From NCBI RefSeq assembly GCF_019649055.1, contig NW_026570243.1:1302001-1366000 (forward strand): a DNA stretch of 64,000 bases, in the 5' to 3' direction. The notes below the pieces were generated by a model. The model saw only the letters and a program-made list of their open reading frames with translations. It was not told where the DNA came from and did not search any database. A program made the translations under genes and the position numbers. Every line of letters starts with the position of its first letter. Within the stretch, counting starts at the first letter, position 1. Origin of the DNA: Paramacrobiotus metropolitanus (taxonomy: Eukaryota > Tardigrada > Eutardigrada > Parachela > Macrobiotidae). Below are positions 1 to 11,317 of the stretch, piece by piece.

Positions 1-34
1 ACTCTGAAAATAATTATTATGTGTTGGAACGTAC

Positions 35-121
35 CATTTCGGGTCCAAAGGAAGACATGCTTTTGGCCATAACGAAACATCCCACCGCCGCGAATAGGAC
101 TACAATGGATAATTGCCGCAT
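35..121 (-). CDS. Partial gene: first exon encoding a signal peptide
   Basis: The minus strand has an ATG at 121 followed by 29 codons, then a GTACGT donor whose G is at 34. Residues 2-20 are Arg-Gln followed by a hydrophobic run (LSIVVLFAAVGCFVMA), a typical cleavable signal peptide, so the product is probably secreted. Reading through the donor reaches a stop after five codons, which supports splicing. A TTTTCAG lies at the extreme left edge, but using it would give a 31-nt intron, so the next exon is probably outside the window. Family unknown. Confidence 0.5.
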
Positions 122-3100
122 GGTGGCCGATGATCGGTAATCCAGCAGAAGTACAGTCAACCGGTAAATGTGGAACAATACTGCTTTAATTTTCTTGTGG
201 TGTTGATCGCTCTCAAGTAGCTACTTGTGGATATATCACACCGGCAGCCGTTTAAAAAGGGTATCACGAAAGAAGCACACACTGGAATCCCCCTCTTATG
301 TAAGCCTGCACGAATCCGGCACTCTGGCAATGTGCTCAGCAAGCCGTAACCGTTTGCCGTGGTTGATCGAACAAGGTGGTTGTGGTCAGTGCGATCGATC
401 GATCTTCCACAGTGGCCGAACACTGACTAATAACACTAGCTGCTACCGCATCCGATAAACCAGCAATGTCGGGGAATAGTTTCACTGTCCGCGTGTCCCT
501 CGTGTTGAGCAGGTGCGAGGTAATGGGCGATAATGGAGTCTGGTCAGCTCAAAGTAAAAAATCCTCAGTGTATGTGCATGGGTATAGCTGTCAAACGCCA
601 ATCAGTCCACAGCACAAATATGACAAACAGCCATACAGCGACCTCATGTAATCGGACATGCAAAGGTGCATAGCAGGCAGATAGCAGGCTCTCACAACTG
701 GCCGCGACAAAATAGCCGGTTGCTGCTGTCGCTTTGTCTCTCTCGCTTGGCCGTCGCTTTGTGTCACACGTAGCACAGATGGATGAATAGCCGTTGGTAT
801 GCGCCAAAATATGCTACAGTAATTCCTCGTCGTCAAAACCGGGGGATAATAAATACCGTAATTATTATAGCCGGATCTTTTTATTAGTGTCAGTCAGCCG
901 GTCCCAAGACGAACGCCGATTTATTAATAAACGTGTGCGCCGGCCACCGGACGGGATGGGATGTGTGTGCGCACCACAGCCTTATTAATAAACGAATAAT
1001 TTCCCAACCATGGACAGAGGGGACCACTTTGCTGCCGACTGCCGAGATGCTGGTCCAATCTCTTATGGCACGCGTGAGAGACAGCGCTGGCCGGCGTCTG
1101 ACCTTGGATGAAGATGACTCGAGCGACGAGAGAGCCTGGGTGAATCCGCTCAACTAGCCGCAGATGGCCCTTCACTCGCCGGCTCTTCAATGACTGATGA
1201 TCAACACAGTGCGAGAGCCAGGGGGTTTACATTGGACATACATACAGTGTAGTGGCCTTTAAGTGGCGATCCCGCTGATGAGCGCGGAGCACCGTGGCTC
1301 GGCCAGTGTTGAATAAATAATAATATCATTTGTGCAATCAAGAGGATATTCAAATGGATGATATGGTCTATTTTCGTCCCCCGTATATGCGCAACAATTA
1401 TGCAATGTACATAGTGTACAATGTGAACAATTGTTTATGTTGTTGTTTGGGCTGTTGGTATATATACAAACACAGTTCACTTCCTATATAATGTAGCGCT
1501 TTATTAAGCAAAAGGTTGCTGCAGACAAACGTCTGGGTTGCGTGAAGGTAGTGCATTTAAAACTCGGGCATTTTTTCTTATGGAATAGATACCGCAATGA
1601 AAAATACTTTGGGATGCTTATAGTAGCAGAGGATTCAGGCTCAACTGGAGTGACCGTTTGCAGACTCTTTGTAGTTTCTATTGCTTGCACTTAAATGCGT
1701 TTGTGAAATTGTATTCGTATTTATACTCTCTTGAACACCGGAGACACAACTGGATACATTTCGGCACCCTACTTTACAACGTCGAGTTATTGGCGGTATG
1801 GAAGCCAAATGGCCGGTGTCGCTGTACAAGCAGGTTTTTTAATTCATAGACGGGTTTTTTTCCACTTTAGACCTGAAGTCTCAGGTGCACATATTAACTG
1901 TATTAAAATTTCACGCTAAGCCAAAAAACACATCAAATCATGCTCGTATTTGTATGAATAGCACAGGGAAGACGACCATTAGGTGAATATATAGTTTATT
2001 ATTTCTTTATACACTGTGCACTGGTAAAGTGGTACTTGCAGTTGTGTCTTTGTGCAGCTCGATCCAAATGCAGTACATAGTTCTAATAAGTGTCTGGTTT
2101 GCAAGAGGATTGGTGTGAGGCCGCAGTAGTTTTATTGAAGGGGATCGGTGAGAATTTGTTAGCATAACGAGCGAGAGTCACTCCACTTGTTTTTGTTTCA
2201 TCGTCAAAGGAAAATGTGCCGGTACATGGTATCCAATTCGTGTAGATATTTTATAGTAAAGCAAACTTAGCGCAGTAACGTTAACCTGCGTACCAAAAAG
2301 CCTAATGGGTTTTAAAAATAAAATAAAGCTAATCGTTTAATAATTTTATTATGTAATTTCCTCATATTAAAACGTACAGATGCCGGGGTGTAAATATGTA
2401 AGAACGCGCAATAATAATAAATTAATAGCAACTATAAAAAGGATATGCATACAGAGTATATGAAAAAGGATATGCATAAAAATACATAAAAAGGATATGC
2501 TCTGTACAAACGTATATCTAGTGGTACCGAACAGGCATCGGGGTATTTTTTTCAGTTTTCATATACAAATTATATATGTAGCGCAATTAACGCGTTTACA
2601 TTAGCTCCCTACATATATTTGCTGCAATTACGTGCGTGATCAGGATGGTAAACACTTAAATTTTTTCTCATCCTATGACTGTAACAAATACATAGTATAC
2701 AAACTACAAAGTGGTGCACGCAGTAAATAATACTAAAAGCTATCTGTATGCAGTAATTCAAGTACTACTGTATTAATGTGAATTGTTGTCGCCGACTATA
2801 AGGCACATTTTTTATCCAGTCCAAATTACAGTGTAGGCTAGCTTGACAAGATTATCCTTCCAATAGCATCATAGGTCGCCTGATGCACGAACAATCACTA
2901 ACAAGAAATACATTCAACCAGTTATGCAAATTTTGTGTAAAAATGTCATCCCAGCAACATTCGTGTGCTGGATAATTAAAAGCGGCATGCCAATTCATGC
3001 AAATATTCAGTAAGATTTAGAAATACTCGGTGAAAAATGACATGTGCTTGTACGCTTGTACCCAGGCATAAACTCGATTAATTTACGACAATCACGCTAT

Positions 3101-4230
3101 TACTGGGCGAGGTACAGTATACAATTTGTGTCAACACCTGCGATCGCGCCGCAGATTCCCTGTCACAAATCTGCCATAAAAAGCTGTTGACCAGATTCCC
3201 TGCAATCAGCAGGTCCCATTTGTATCGATTCTCATCCCTCACCAACCAGTAAATTTTTAAAAGTTCGAGTCTTACCGGCGCGGATAAAACGGTACTCTTT
3301 GCCGGTCAGTCTTTTTACATATAGTCTCTTTTATTTTAGTATCTTCTCTCCCTTGCTTCTTGTATGCATAGTAAACACTGAGCCTATCTTTTCTGCATAA
3401 ACACTTTAGGAAAAGGAGCGCTCATTCAAAAAGCGTGAACGTATCCTTGTTTCTCAATAATTTTATTGACATTGGATTGTTTGTCCATTTATCCAGAGTG
3501 TCATTATGATGATTGTCCGAGTCTTTGGTAAGGACTGTTTTGCGTAACGGATACTTGTAATTGCACAACTGCCGCTAAAAAATTCAAGACGGGTAGCAGG
3601 CCGCAAATAAATACAGTAGAAACAATTGTTATATTATTCGTAGATCGCGAGAACGGATACCAGTTGTGCCATATCGATCAATGATATCTCCACAATTCCG
3701 CCCGTGGATCCGACAGAAGTAGTTACTCCTGCAAATAGCGGGATTGATTTGTCAGCTCATCGCAACACCGATCGGAACAGGTGATGATCAGTTCAATCAT
3801 CTGCACTCGCTCTACCCTAGAGTTAGAACGTTCCGCAGCCGGTAGCATACGGAATCCAGTTAATTTCGATTGTTATTCGGTCGGTTTGTATAGTATCTCA
3901 CTGGGACCAGATGAGTATTTTGCTTAGTGTACTATTCTATATCATTTGCAGTACAAATGATTTACAGCTTTGCTTAAACAAGCTTTTGCTACGAAGAGAT
4001 CCCGGTGGTGTCATTCATTGAAACGAATATTGACTTAACCGTTGTAACTGGCAGGTGCTTGAACTCATTTGTAACTTGGGATTCATCATGTCCGAGACGT
4101 ATTACCTACACCTCAATGTTTCTCGTTTCGAACTGAGTCTCAACGGATCGCTTGGTAAGTCGAGAATTACACGAGACACATCTAGTTCTTTCAGTTTCCT
4201 GTTTACTGTTTTTTTTACTGGTAAAATAAG
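122..4230. other. Long intergenic stretch, no supported gene
   Basis: Only short open frames without splice-supported or recognisable protein features occur here. Minor repeats are visible: a TTATTAATAAACG motif twice near 921-995, and three copies of AAAAAGGATATGC between about 2435 and 2505. The last few hundred bases are presumably the upstream region of the receptor gene that starts at 4231. Confidence 0.6.
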
Positions 4231-5998
4231 ATGATCGTAACAGGACATGCTTCTTTTGGTGACCACGCAGGTCAGTCCGTAAATATAACTAATGGATCGG
4301 ATCCGAACGCTGCTAACATTTATCCGGATATATCGTACTCGTTGTTGACGGTGTTGCTGTTGATTATGATCGCCACTGTCGCCGGAAACGGCATCGTGCT
4401 GATCGCCTTCTGCGCGTCTAGACGACTGAAAACACCGTTCAACTACTACATCTGCAACCTGGCACTGGCCGACTTCCTGGTAGGGATCATTGCCATGCCG
4501 GGTTTTATTGTTTACAATCTGTTCAACGAGGTGTGGCCGGCCGGAACGGCGCTGTGCACGATCTGGATGTATTTTGACTGGCACATGACCTTTGAGTCGG
4601 CTATAAATTTAGCTGCCGTAAGTTAAACAAAAAATTGTTTCCGGTGACAGCTTGCAGCAACTACAGTACATATATACAGAATGCACGTGGCAATATAACG
4701 TTTCGTTACTTTTCTCCAGGACAAAATCTTTTATGACTGCGTTGTAAAAATAAATTTTTCTAGCTGTGGCAAGGAAACAGCTACTCGGACCTTCATGGCT
4801 CTGCCTACAAAAATACCATAACAGATTTTTATCAAAACAACAGATTCAGTTACATTTCCACACATACATACTATGCAATATCAGCTGCAATATGCATAGT
4901 GTATTCCACTTACTAATTTTGTCGCATGAGCATTCTTTAATTTTTCTTTTTGAACTAAAAATGACCGTGTTTGCATAGGTCAGCTTGGACCGCTACTGGT
5001 CAGTGCGATGGCCAGTTTCCTACAAGCGTCATACTTCAGTAAAACGCACCATTCTCATCCTGCTCGCAACGTGGCTGTACATGCACATTGCTTTCTTTCC
5101 CGGGTATCTCTACGACCGGATTGTCAATGTGTATGGTGAGCACGATTGTTTCTGGGATTTGGTTATGAATCGACGGTTTTGCACAGCCGTCGCTGTACTG
5201 GGATATTACATTCCCCTCAGCGTGATGGTGTTTTGTAATTGGTCGATCGGGAGCATGGTGGTTAAGCGGACAAATGCCACTGCACAGGATCCGGATGTGG
5301 CCAAGAAATGTAGGTTGGTTATCCTGCTTAACGTAAATTTAGGAAAATGTTTTGATCGGAAGTACGTGCCACGGTGCCAGTGATAATCTACGAACGCATG
5401 TTGACATCCTTTCGTGACACGATACAAATTCACAGCAAAAATGCCATATTTACTAAGGTCAACCCTAAAAAGAGCACTCATTAGCGAAATCCCGGAGTTA
5501 ATCGCAGTTTGCATGGTGACCTTTTCATTGTTTTTACCACTTAATATGAAAACCCTGTCAGTCTTGGAAATGATTATCGATGATAATCGATGTTAAAAAC
5601 GGTAATCCCGAAATTAATTTATAGACGCGGAAGGAGAAACCCGGCTTACTTTGGCGAAAGACAAAGCCCGCCGGCAACGTCAACCGCTTATTACCCTGGC
5701 AATGATCACCGTGTGTGCTGTAATCTGCTGGGCACCGTGGGTTATTTACTTTACCATTGCGCCTCATTATCCTACCGCACTGCCCGACATTCTCATCACC
5801 GTCGGTTACTGGATGTGCTACCTGAATTCCACTATTAATCCCTACTTATACATAGCCACGTCGGATGATTTTCGCGGCGCCATTCGGGATCTGTTTTGCA
5901 GAAGAAGTGGACAGACGCTTTCCGGTGCGTTCAGTATGATCATCAGCGCAGCGCCGAAGCGGACATCATTGGAAACTTCCGTTCGACGAGCATCGTAA
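4231..5998 (+). CDS. Muscarinic/aminergic-like class A GPCR, three exons
   Basis: The exons are 4231-4617, 4979-5309 and 5625-5998, joined by GTAAGT/TAG and GTAGGT/TAG introns in phases 0 and 1, giving 363 aa. Visible landmarks are GN in TM1, LALAD in TM2, an Asp in TM3 exactly 17 residues before the Asp of DRY (the amine-binding aspartate position), DRYWSV, CWAPW in TM6 and a TM7 reading CYLNSTINPYLY. That TM7 block is typical of muscarinic acetylcholine receptors and close to histamine H3 receptors. The third intracellular loop is only about 35 residues and very basic, far shorter than in vertebrate muscarinic receptors. It is a plasma-membrane receptor expected to couple to G proteins. The ligand, acetylcholine or another amine, is not settled by sequence alone. 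Confidence 0.88.
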
Positions 5999-6562
5999 AC
6001 CTTACCGTTTTCAATTGTGTGAAGGATTGTTTTTAAAAGATGCCAGATAAAATTAAAAGCATGCGTCAGAAGTTTATTTTCTAAGAGTACTACAAGCTAA
6101 CAGATGCTACTGCGATATCGGGTCATTTTATTTTAATGTTTTGCAACAATTCTAAACTTGATATCGATTCCACTAATCAGTGTACATGGGTTCAGATTAC
6201 TGTAAAATTCTGCTCGAGCACAACATGTCCCTTGCCGAATAATGAAATAAAGGCTGTAAGTTTACCACTGTATTTCCGTTTAAACTACAGCACTTGTAGA
6301 TCGATGTATAATATAATTATTGCATTTGCCTGAAATTTAGAAACTTGTCTTGTACCTGTTCCTGGTAACGATTCTTTTAATGTCAGTGAAGCCGACACTT
6401 CTGCGGCCAACCTGCGCTAATCTCAGTCCGAAAATGTTTCTTAATTTCGTAGAAATCCAAAAATCAAAACCGCTGAAATATAATATTCAAAATATGTGTG
6501 ATGAGCGACTCGCGTTGCGATTTGTAATCCATATACCTACACCGGAAGCACTTTCTGGTTCA
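5999..6562. other. Intergenic between receptor and first cysteine-rich gene
   Basis: This is convergent intergenic DNA. An AATAAA-type signal is present near 6243 on the plus strand, plausibly the receptor's polyadenylation signal. Open frames here are short and antisense to the next gene; no gene is supported. Confidence 0.5.
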
Positions 6563-6910
6563 TTATCGTCCCCAATAGCAGCAGAATACCGTATGCGTAG
6601 TGCATGGACAGAAATAATGTATTTCCCCTTGAGAACCGTTGGTGATGCTGCACAATCGAGGATCTGTATACAAGAGACACACATTTACAAAATTTCGACA
6701 TATGAAATAAGCTTTTACACATAAGGTAAACATACTGAAACGACAGAAGTTGGCAATGATCGCTTGGTAGACGGAATTATAATTTCGGCCTTGGCTGGAT
6801 GACCTTTCGTAGGAATTACTGGAGGCCAGCTTTTGGATTTCTTTCGTATTATTTGCCGAGGTACCCATTAAAACGGATATAAGTATAATAAAAACTTTCA
6901 GGAAATACAT
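6563..6910 (-). CDS. Secreted six-cysteine peptide, paralogue 1
   Basis: Exon 1 runs from the ATG at 6910 to 6736. A 72-nt intron (GTATGT to TATACAG, 6664-6735) follows in phase 1, and exon 2 is 6663-6563. The product is 91 aa: an N-terminal hydrophobic signal peptide, a Ser/Asn-rich spacer of about 35 residues, then a C-terminal cysteine domain with spacing C-x6-C-x13-C-x-C-x6-CC-x-WGR, ending right after the Arg. The same spacing and splice position occur in the two genes to its right. The family is not recognised. It resembles small secreted disulfide-rich effector or antimicrobial-type peptides only in general design. The intron length is divisible by three and has no in-frame stop, so retention would keep the frame open. 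Confidence 0.72.
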   Translation of the reverse strand: MYFLKVFIILISVLMGTSANNTKEIQKLASSNSYERSSSQGRNYNSVYQAIIANFCRFSMFTLCVKAYFICRNFVNVCLLYTDPRLCSITNGSQGEIHYFCPCTTHTVFCCYWGR

Positions 6911-7898
6911 TGCCGGCTGAAAATTCTGGATAAAATACTATACGATGCAGCCTATATTATGGTTTCTGGGCTCCACAAAGGGTACAGAACTTGGTAGACA
7001 GGAGATGCGTACGAGTTGAAATATGCCGGATAAATTAAACTTCGGCTATTGCGAGATAAAACTTTGCTGTGGGTTATTGGGACAATATTCAGCGTCGTCA
7101 GGCATGACAAGTGCGTATATTAATTAGCCCTGAAAGATCGGATTAATACCTTTTGCATTAAAGCTGCCACAATGACGGCTTGTAAACGCCTACCCGAGTA
7201 GCTGTATCAGCAGAATTTCCGGACAACAATTTTACGTTTGAACATACAGTAAGCGGCAGCAACAACAGTTTTCATGATCGCAATAAACTTGTTGATTCAA
7301 ATCTCTACAATGGGGTTTACAGGATAAAGTCGCCCGAGCAAAACGTTTGTCAATAATCAACAGGAAACTCCTGGTGAATGTCCCATACTCCAAAAGCAAC
7401 ATGCCGGCAGTAGCCCCAAGAGCAAACTCAAAGCTACTTTTACAGCATGTGATACTGTACGATTAGTACGGCTTTGCTACTTGTATGTACGTATAACTGT
7501 AGAATATAGATATTAATTTTAATGGATCAAACTTATCTGTACGTACAATAAATAGCCAGTAATACAGCCTCACCTGCTGCCCGAGTAAGCCAATAAAGTT
7601 TGCATTGTGTGTTCTACCTTGAATTTATTTTCTTGAGATGACTACTCAATACTGTAAAATTTGTTGCAGTTACGTACATAATCGATGATGTTAATGCTAC
7701 AGTTACATATATAATCGCTACATGTTGAAAGTCGTCGGGTATCAATTTTAATAGTTATAGTCAGTTTTGATACATTGATACTGATACATTGATACATTGA
7801 TACTGATTGATACAGCTCGAAATGATAAAGGGATCACAGCCAGCCATACTCGTATTAATGTATAATGGGCAAATGCTCAAGATAGTTCTTTAGATTTT
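6911..7898. promoter_or_regulatory. Upstream region of cysteine-rich paralogue 1
   Basis: No gene is seen. About 420 bp upstream of the paralogue-1 start (around 7330-7367) lies a block (GTCGCCCGAGCAAAACG and onward) that closely matches one about 400 bp upstream of paralogue 2 (around 8662-8705). This suggests promoter or enhancer sequence carried along by the duplication. A short GATACATT-type tandem run lies at about 7768-7815. Confidence 0.4.
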
Positions 7899-8282
7899 CT
7901 ACCGTCCCCAGGAGCAGCAAAATACTGTTTGTACGGTGCATGGACAGAATCCGCCATCGCCGCTGGAAGGAGTGTGGCCAGTATTGCATAGCCTGGGATC
8001 TGCATATAAATGATATGCGGGTATATACCCATTGTACGTCTCAAGCAAGTTAAAAGGCCGCTGATACATACTGTGTCGGCAGAAAATAGTCTGGTGAGAA
8101 GGTTTGTTAGAATTCCTTTTAGCAGTCATCGATGTATCCTTTTCGTCGGTGGAATAAAATATTTGAAATGTTCCCGAGGCATTTGCGGCAGTTCCCATCA
8201 AGGCAAACAAAAGTACAAGAAAAACGCTAAGAAAGATCACCAACCTCCAAGCAATAGTTTTAGAATGATAAACCGCAGCCAT
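7899..8282 (-). CDS. Secreted six-cysteine peptide, paralogue 2
   Basis: Exon 1 is 8282-8072 and exon 2 is 7999-7899, separated by a 72-nt GTATGT/GCAG intron at exactly the same codon phase as paralogue 1. The frame stays open two codons upstream with GTG, but the first ATG is at 8282. The 103-aa product has a basic N-tip, a strong hydrophobic signal segment (LVIFLSVFLVLLFALMG), a Thr/Ser-rich spacer, and the C-terminal pattern C-x6-C-x13-C-x-C-x6-CC-x-WGR. Exon 2 is 101 nt, the same length as in paralogue 1. The extracellular role is unknown. Confidence 0.75.
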   Translation of the reverse strand: MAAVYHSKTIAWRLVIFLSVFLVLLFALMGTAANASGTFQIFYSTDEKDTSMTAKRNSNKPSHQTIFCRHSMYQRPFNLLETYNGYIPAYHLYADPRLCNTGHTPSSGDGGFCPCTVQTVFCCSWGR

Positions 8283-9200
8283 TTTCACCTTGATTCCAAA
8301 GACTGGCTCAAATGTACATAGAAATTTTTAAAAGTGTTCTTCTTGCAAAGTTCAACCCATTAAGAAATATATACGTACAATGCGACGGCAACCTGATTTT
8401 GATGAAATTTAATTTTCGGTTAACAAAAAATGTTACTTTACCAGCTGAAAACATAAAGCTTTGATCAGTCATAAAAAATTCCAGAATTGCCCGCTCGCTG
8501 TCTCGGAATGCATCGTGTGAATTGTCGAATCAGCTAAAATTCGGTAAACACAAATCTCCGTTTTAGCCTGAAATATGCCGCAACACGCCTGCGCTGACGG
8601 TTATTTTGTGGTAAAAAATGCATCGAAGCAGATGTCTAATCGTGTTTACTGTTTGTATGGAATTGTCGCTTGAGCGAAACGTGTGTCAACAATAATCCAT
8701 TATAATTATTGGTTTGATAAGAAAATTATTGTACGAATTCTGAAACATATGCATTTGTGTTTCGCGTTTACAAGGACATGGTAAACCCAGGCGGTAAATG
8801 AAGCGTACAAGTAAGAACTAGAAAATTACTGCCTTCCGTATACAAAACACATTTACTCCAGTTTGTACACTGCAGTCAGTCAACGCAAAAAATACATGTA
8901 TATAATAAGTGCGCCATAAACTTTAGAATTTTGAAGTCATTCAACCTTTATAGCTAAAAGATACGCTACAACAGACATGCGGTATTTACGCAAAGAGTTC
9001 ATTAAGATTCAAGGTATTGCAGCCGTCGCAAAAAGGCGAAAACTTGTATTGTACTTGTGCTAGGTATAATATTACTGTATTTTGTAGTCGGGCTAATTAC
9101 TACCAAACTGAATCAACTACAGTACTAGTTGGCACTAAGCCGCCCGCAATCCGCTATTTATATGCAAGCATAATTATTTACAGGTTTTGAATATTCACAA
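8283..9200. promoter_or_regulatory. Upstream region of cysteine-rich paralogue 2
   Basis: No gene is supported. The conserved block shared with paralogue 1 sits at about 8662-8705. A TATATATT-like stretch about 90 bp upstream of the paralogue-2 start (near 8366) could be a TATA element. Confidence 0.35.
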
Positions 9201-9647
9201 TTAGATTGATGCCCGATTATAAGCATTGCAAAGAGATTCCGTTGACCATCCGGCAAATCCCCAACCACAGCAAAATACCGTCTGCGGACTGCAGTGACAG
9301 GAGAACAGCACTTGTCCATTGGAACAATTCATCGTCGTACACATTTTAGGATCTATAAAAAATAATAATTATTAATCTTGCTGCAAAGTTTAATCAAAAT
9401 AAAATTTATGATGCCTTAAAACATGCACTGATTTACTGTGGCGGCAAAACGCAGCGATCACTCCTTGAGCGGCTTGGAAGCCAGGACTGTATTGTCGACC
9501 ATCAATGGATTCGGTTGGCGGAGCTACCACATCCGCTGAATACTTGTTTTCGACGGTAGCACCATGGCTTACCGCTATCATAGCAAACACGATCCATAAT
9601 TGCAATAAAAGTAATGTTATCGCGTTTACTTTATTGCAAATATACAT
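9201..9647 (-). CDS. Secreted six-cysteine peptide, paralogue 3 (divergent)
   Basis: Exon 1 is 9647-9437 and exon 2 is 9352-9201. They are joined by an 84-nt GTAAAT/TATAG intron in the same phase-1 position as the other two paralogues, giving 120 aa. The first in-frame ATG is at 9647, followed by a long hydrophobic signal segment. The cysteine frame is conserved (C-x6-C-x13-C-x-C-x6-CC-x-WG), with one additional cysteine inside the x13 loop. The C-terminus is extended by about 18 residues beyond the WG and contains another cysteine, so a different disulfide pattern or a dimer is possible. A TATAAAT box lies at about 9703-9709, 56 bp upstream of the start. Confidence 0.72.
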
Positions 9648-9702
9648 TCTTGAACAAACTTTTATCAAAACAATCGATCCTTAATTAGGGTATAGATCAA
9701 AT

Positions 9703-9709
9703 TTATACT
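9703..9709 (-). promoter_or_regulatory. TATA-box candidate for paralogue 3
   Basis: TATAAAT on the minus strand, about 56 bp upstream of the ATG at 9647. The distance suits a TATA box with a short 5' UTR. Confidence 0.35.
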
Positions 9710-11317
9710 AAAAGATTGACTGCATTAAAAATGGCAGAACAAATTAGCAAAATCACATTGTTAGAAGACCTTAGATTCCTCAGGTTTCACGGTTTTCTCA
9801 GTAGTATTATTTAGGTGTTATGGGAGTGCTTTCAAAGCAAACCCTTCAAATCGTTTATAACGCCTGATGTTTATACTGTAATACAGAACGTATCAAAGAT
9901 TTGCATTAATACGTGTTGCACCACGTGCTGTACATGTTATGCTAAAATTCTGTACTCGTCTCTCAGCATTTAACGCCGCCTATTCTGGTTTTGGACCGGA
10001 AACAAGTTTTCCCCTCTTGATCAAAACGACAGCATTACAGTAGTAGGCTCTCGTACCTACTTGCACTGTAAAAATTAATAACACTTTGTGGAAGAATAAT
10101 TCGTAACAGCCGCCGGTTTTCAGAAAATGCGAGAAAAAACATATATTTTAAGCAAACGTGTGATCACTGCAGTATTTAGAACGACGGCAGTGTTTTCTAG
10201 AGCGCCTTTTTAAGAACTGGAAATCGCAAGAGTTGATTTTAGACAATAATTCGAATGACTTCCTGGGTACACTGTATATGCATGTCGCAGACATCGGCAA
10301 GAACTAAAATTACTTTAAAGTCTCCCCAACGTTCTAATTTTTTTGAGATTAGCATTCGTTCTCATTCAAAAGAAATGACCTTTTATTCATGAACCCTAAT
10401 GTAGAATTGAAGTGGACAAAGTACACGTGGCAGGTGACTGGCGTTCCCGTTTCTCTCTTTTGCATCACATGCCGCTAATGGGGTACAAACGAATAGCAGT
10501 AATTAAACAGCAAAAACACAACTGGAAATATTCATCAAGTTGTTACTTTATTATTCTGTTGCTGGAAAGGTACGAGCGCACTTTAACCAATTTACTATAT
10601 GTGTCTCATTTTCCACGAAACATACGAGATACAGATTTGATCCCTCTTGCTGACACTGCAGCACGAACAGCGTGGGTTTCTTTAGGAAATTCCCAACGAA
10701 AACGATCCAGCAACGCATATTTTTCTGCACTTAATAGTCTCAGTCTACGCAAGCCGTAGCGCCATCCCGAACGCAGGATGCATCCTGCGCTCCGGTTCTG
10801 CTTTAACAAGTAGAAATACTCAAGAAATTCAGAAATGTACGCAAAGAATGCTTTAAAAGTTTATGCTACATTCGTTTTGCACAGTATGCAGATATAGAAA
10901 CCACAATGAGTAATTAAAAAAAACTACAATGAGCAAATAAAATAATATCATAATAAAGTAGGAAAATGTCAGTGGCATCTGTACAAGTACAGTCCAGTTC
11001 CATTGTTTATTAACCAAGCACGCTCACAGAACTAGAAAAACGAAGAACTAGAAACAGAAAGGGAAAACGAAGAAATGGAAAAAAATCTTAGATAAATGTA
11101 GGCTGTAGCAGCAGACCGTTAAATGTCAACGCATGCGCGTACTGCAGTTGAATATTGTGATTTAGCATATTCATTTTTAAGTAACTTTATTCGGTATATA
11201 CTCGTATGCTGGTGAACATTGTTCAAAGGTGTAGAAGTAATTTGTCCTCATAAACGTGAGGCGGAACGGTATTATTTTAAAACGTTCTAGCGTGCATCCC
11301 ATTTAACATTAAGATCG
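9710..11317. other. Intergenic, no supported gene
   Basis: Only short unsupported open frames are present, the longest about 115 codons at 10412-10759 with no recognisable features. An 18-bp perfect palindrome (CGCAGGATGCATCCTGCG) lies at 10772-10789. Confidence 0.55.

Noticed and set aside
4-34. A 31-nt intron at the left edge
   Set aside because: Borders are GT/AG, but the length is well below the shortest introns elsewhere in the window (57 nt); the true acceptor is likely outside.
6350-6724. 124-codon plus-strand ORF
   Set aside because: Lies antisense to cysteine-rich paralogue 1, and its 5' part has no features; the minus-strand gene has a signal peptide, intron and paralogues.
7768-7815. 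Possible CRISPR-like or satellite repeat
   Set aside because: Only a few irregular GATACATT units; simple tandem repeat in an animal genome.
10412-10759. 115-codon plus-strand ORF
   Set aside because: No ATG context, domain, splice or paralogue support; composition like intergenic DNA.
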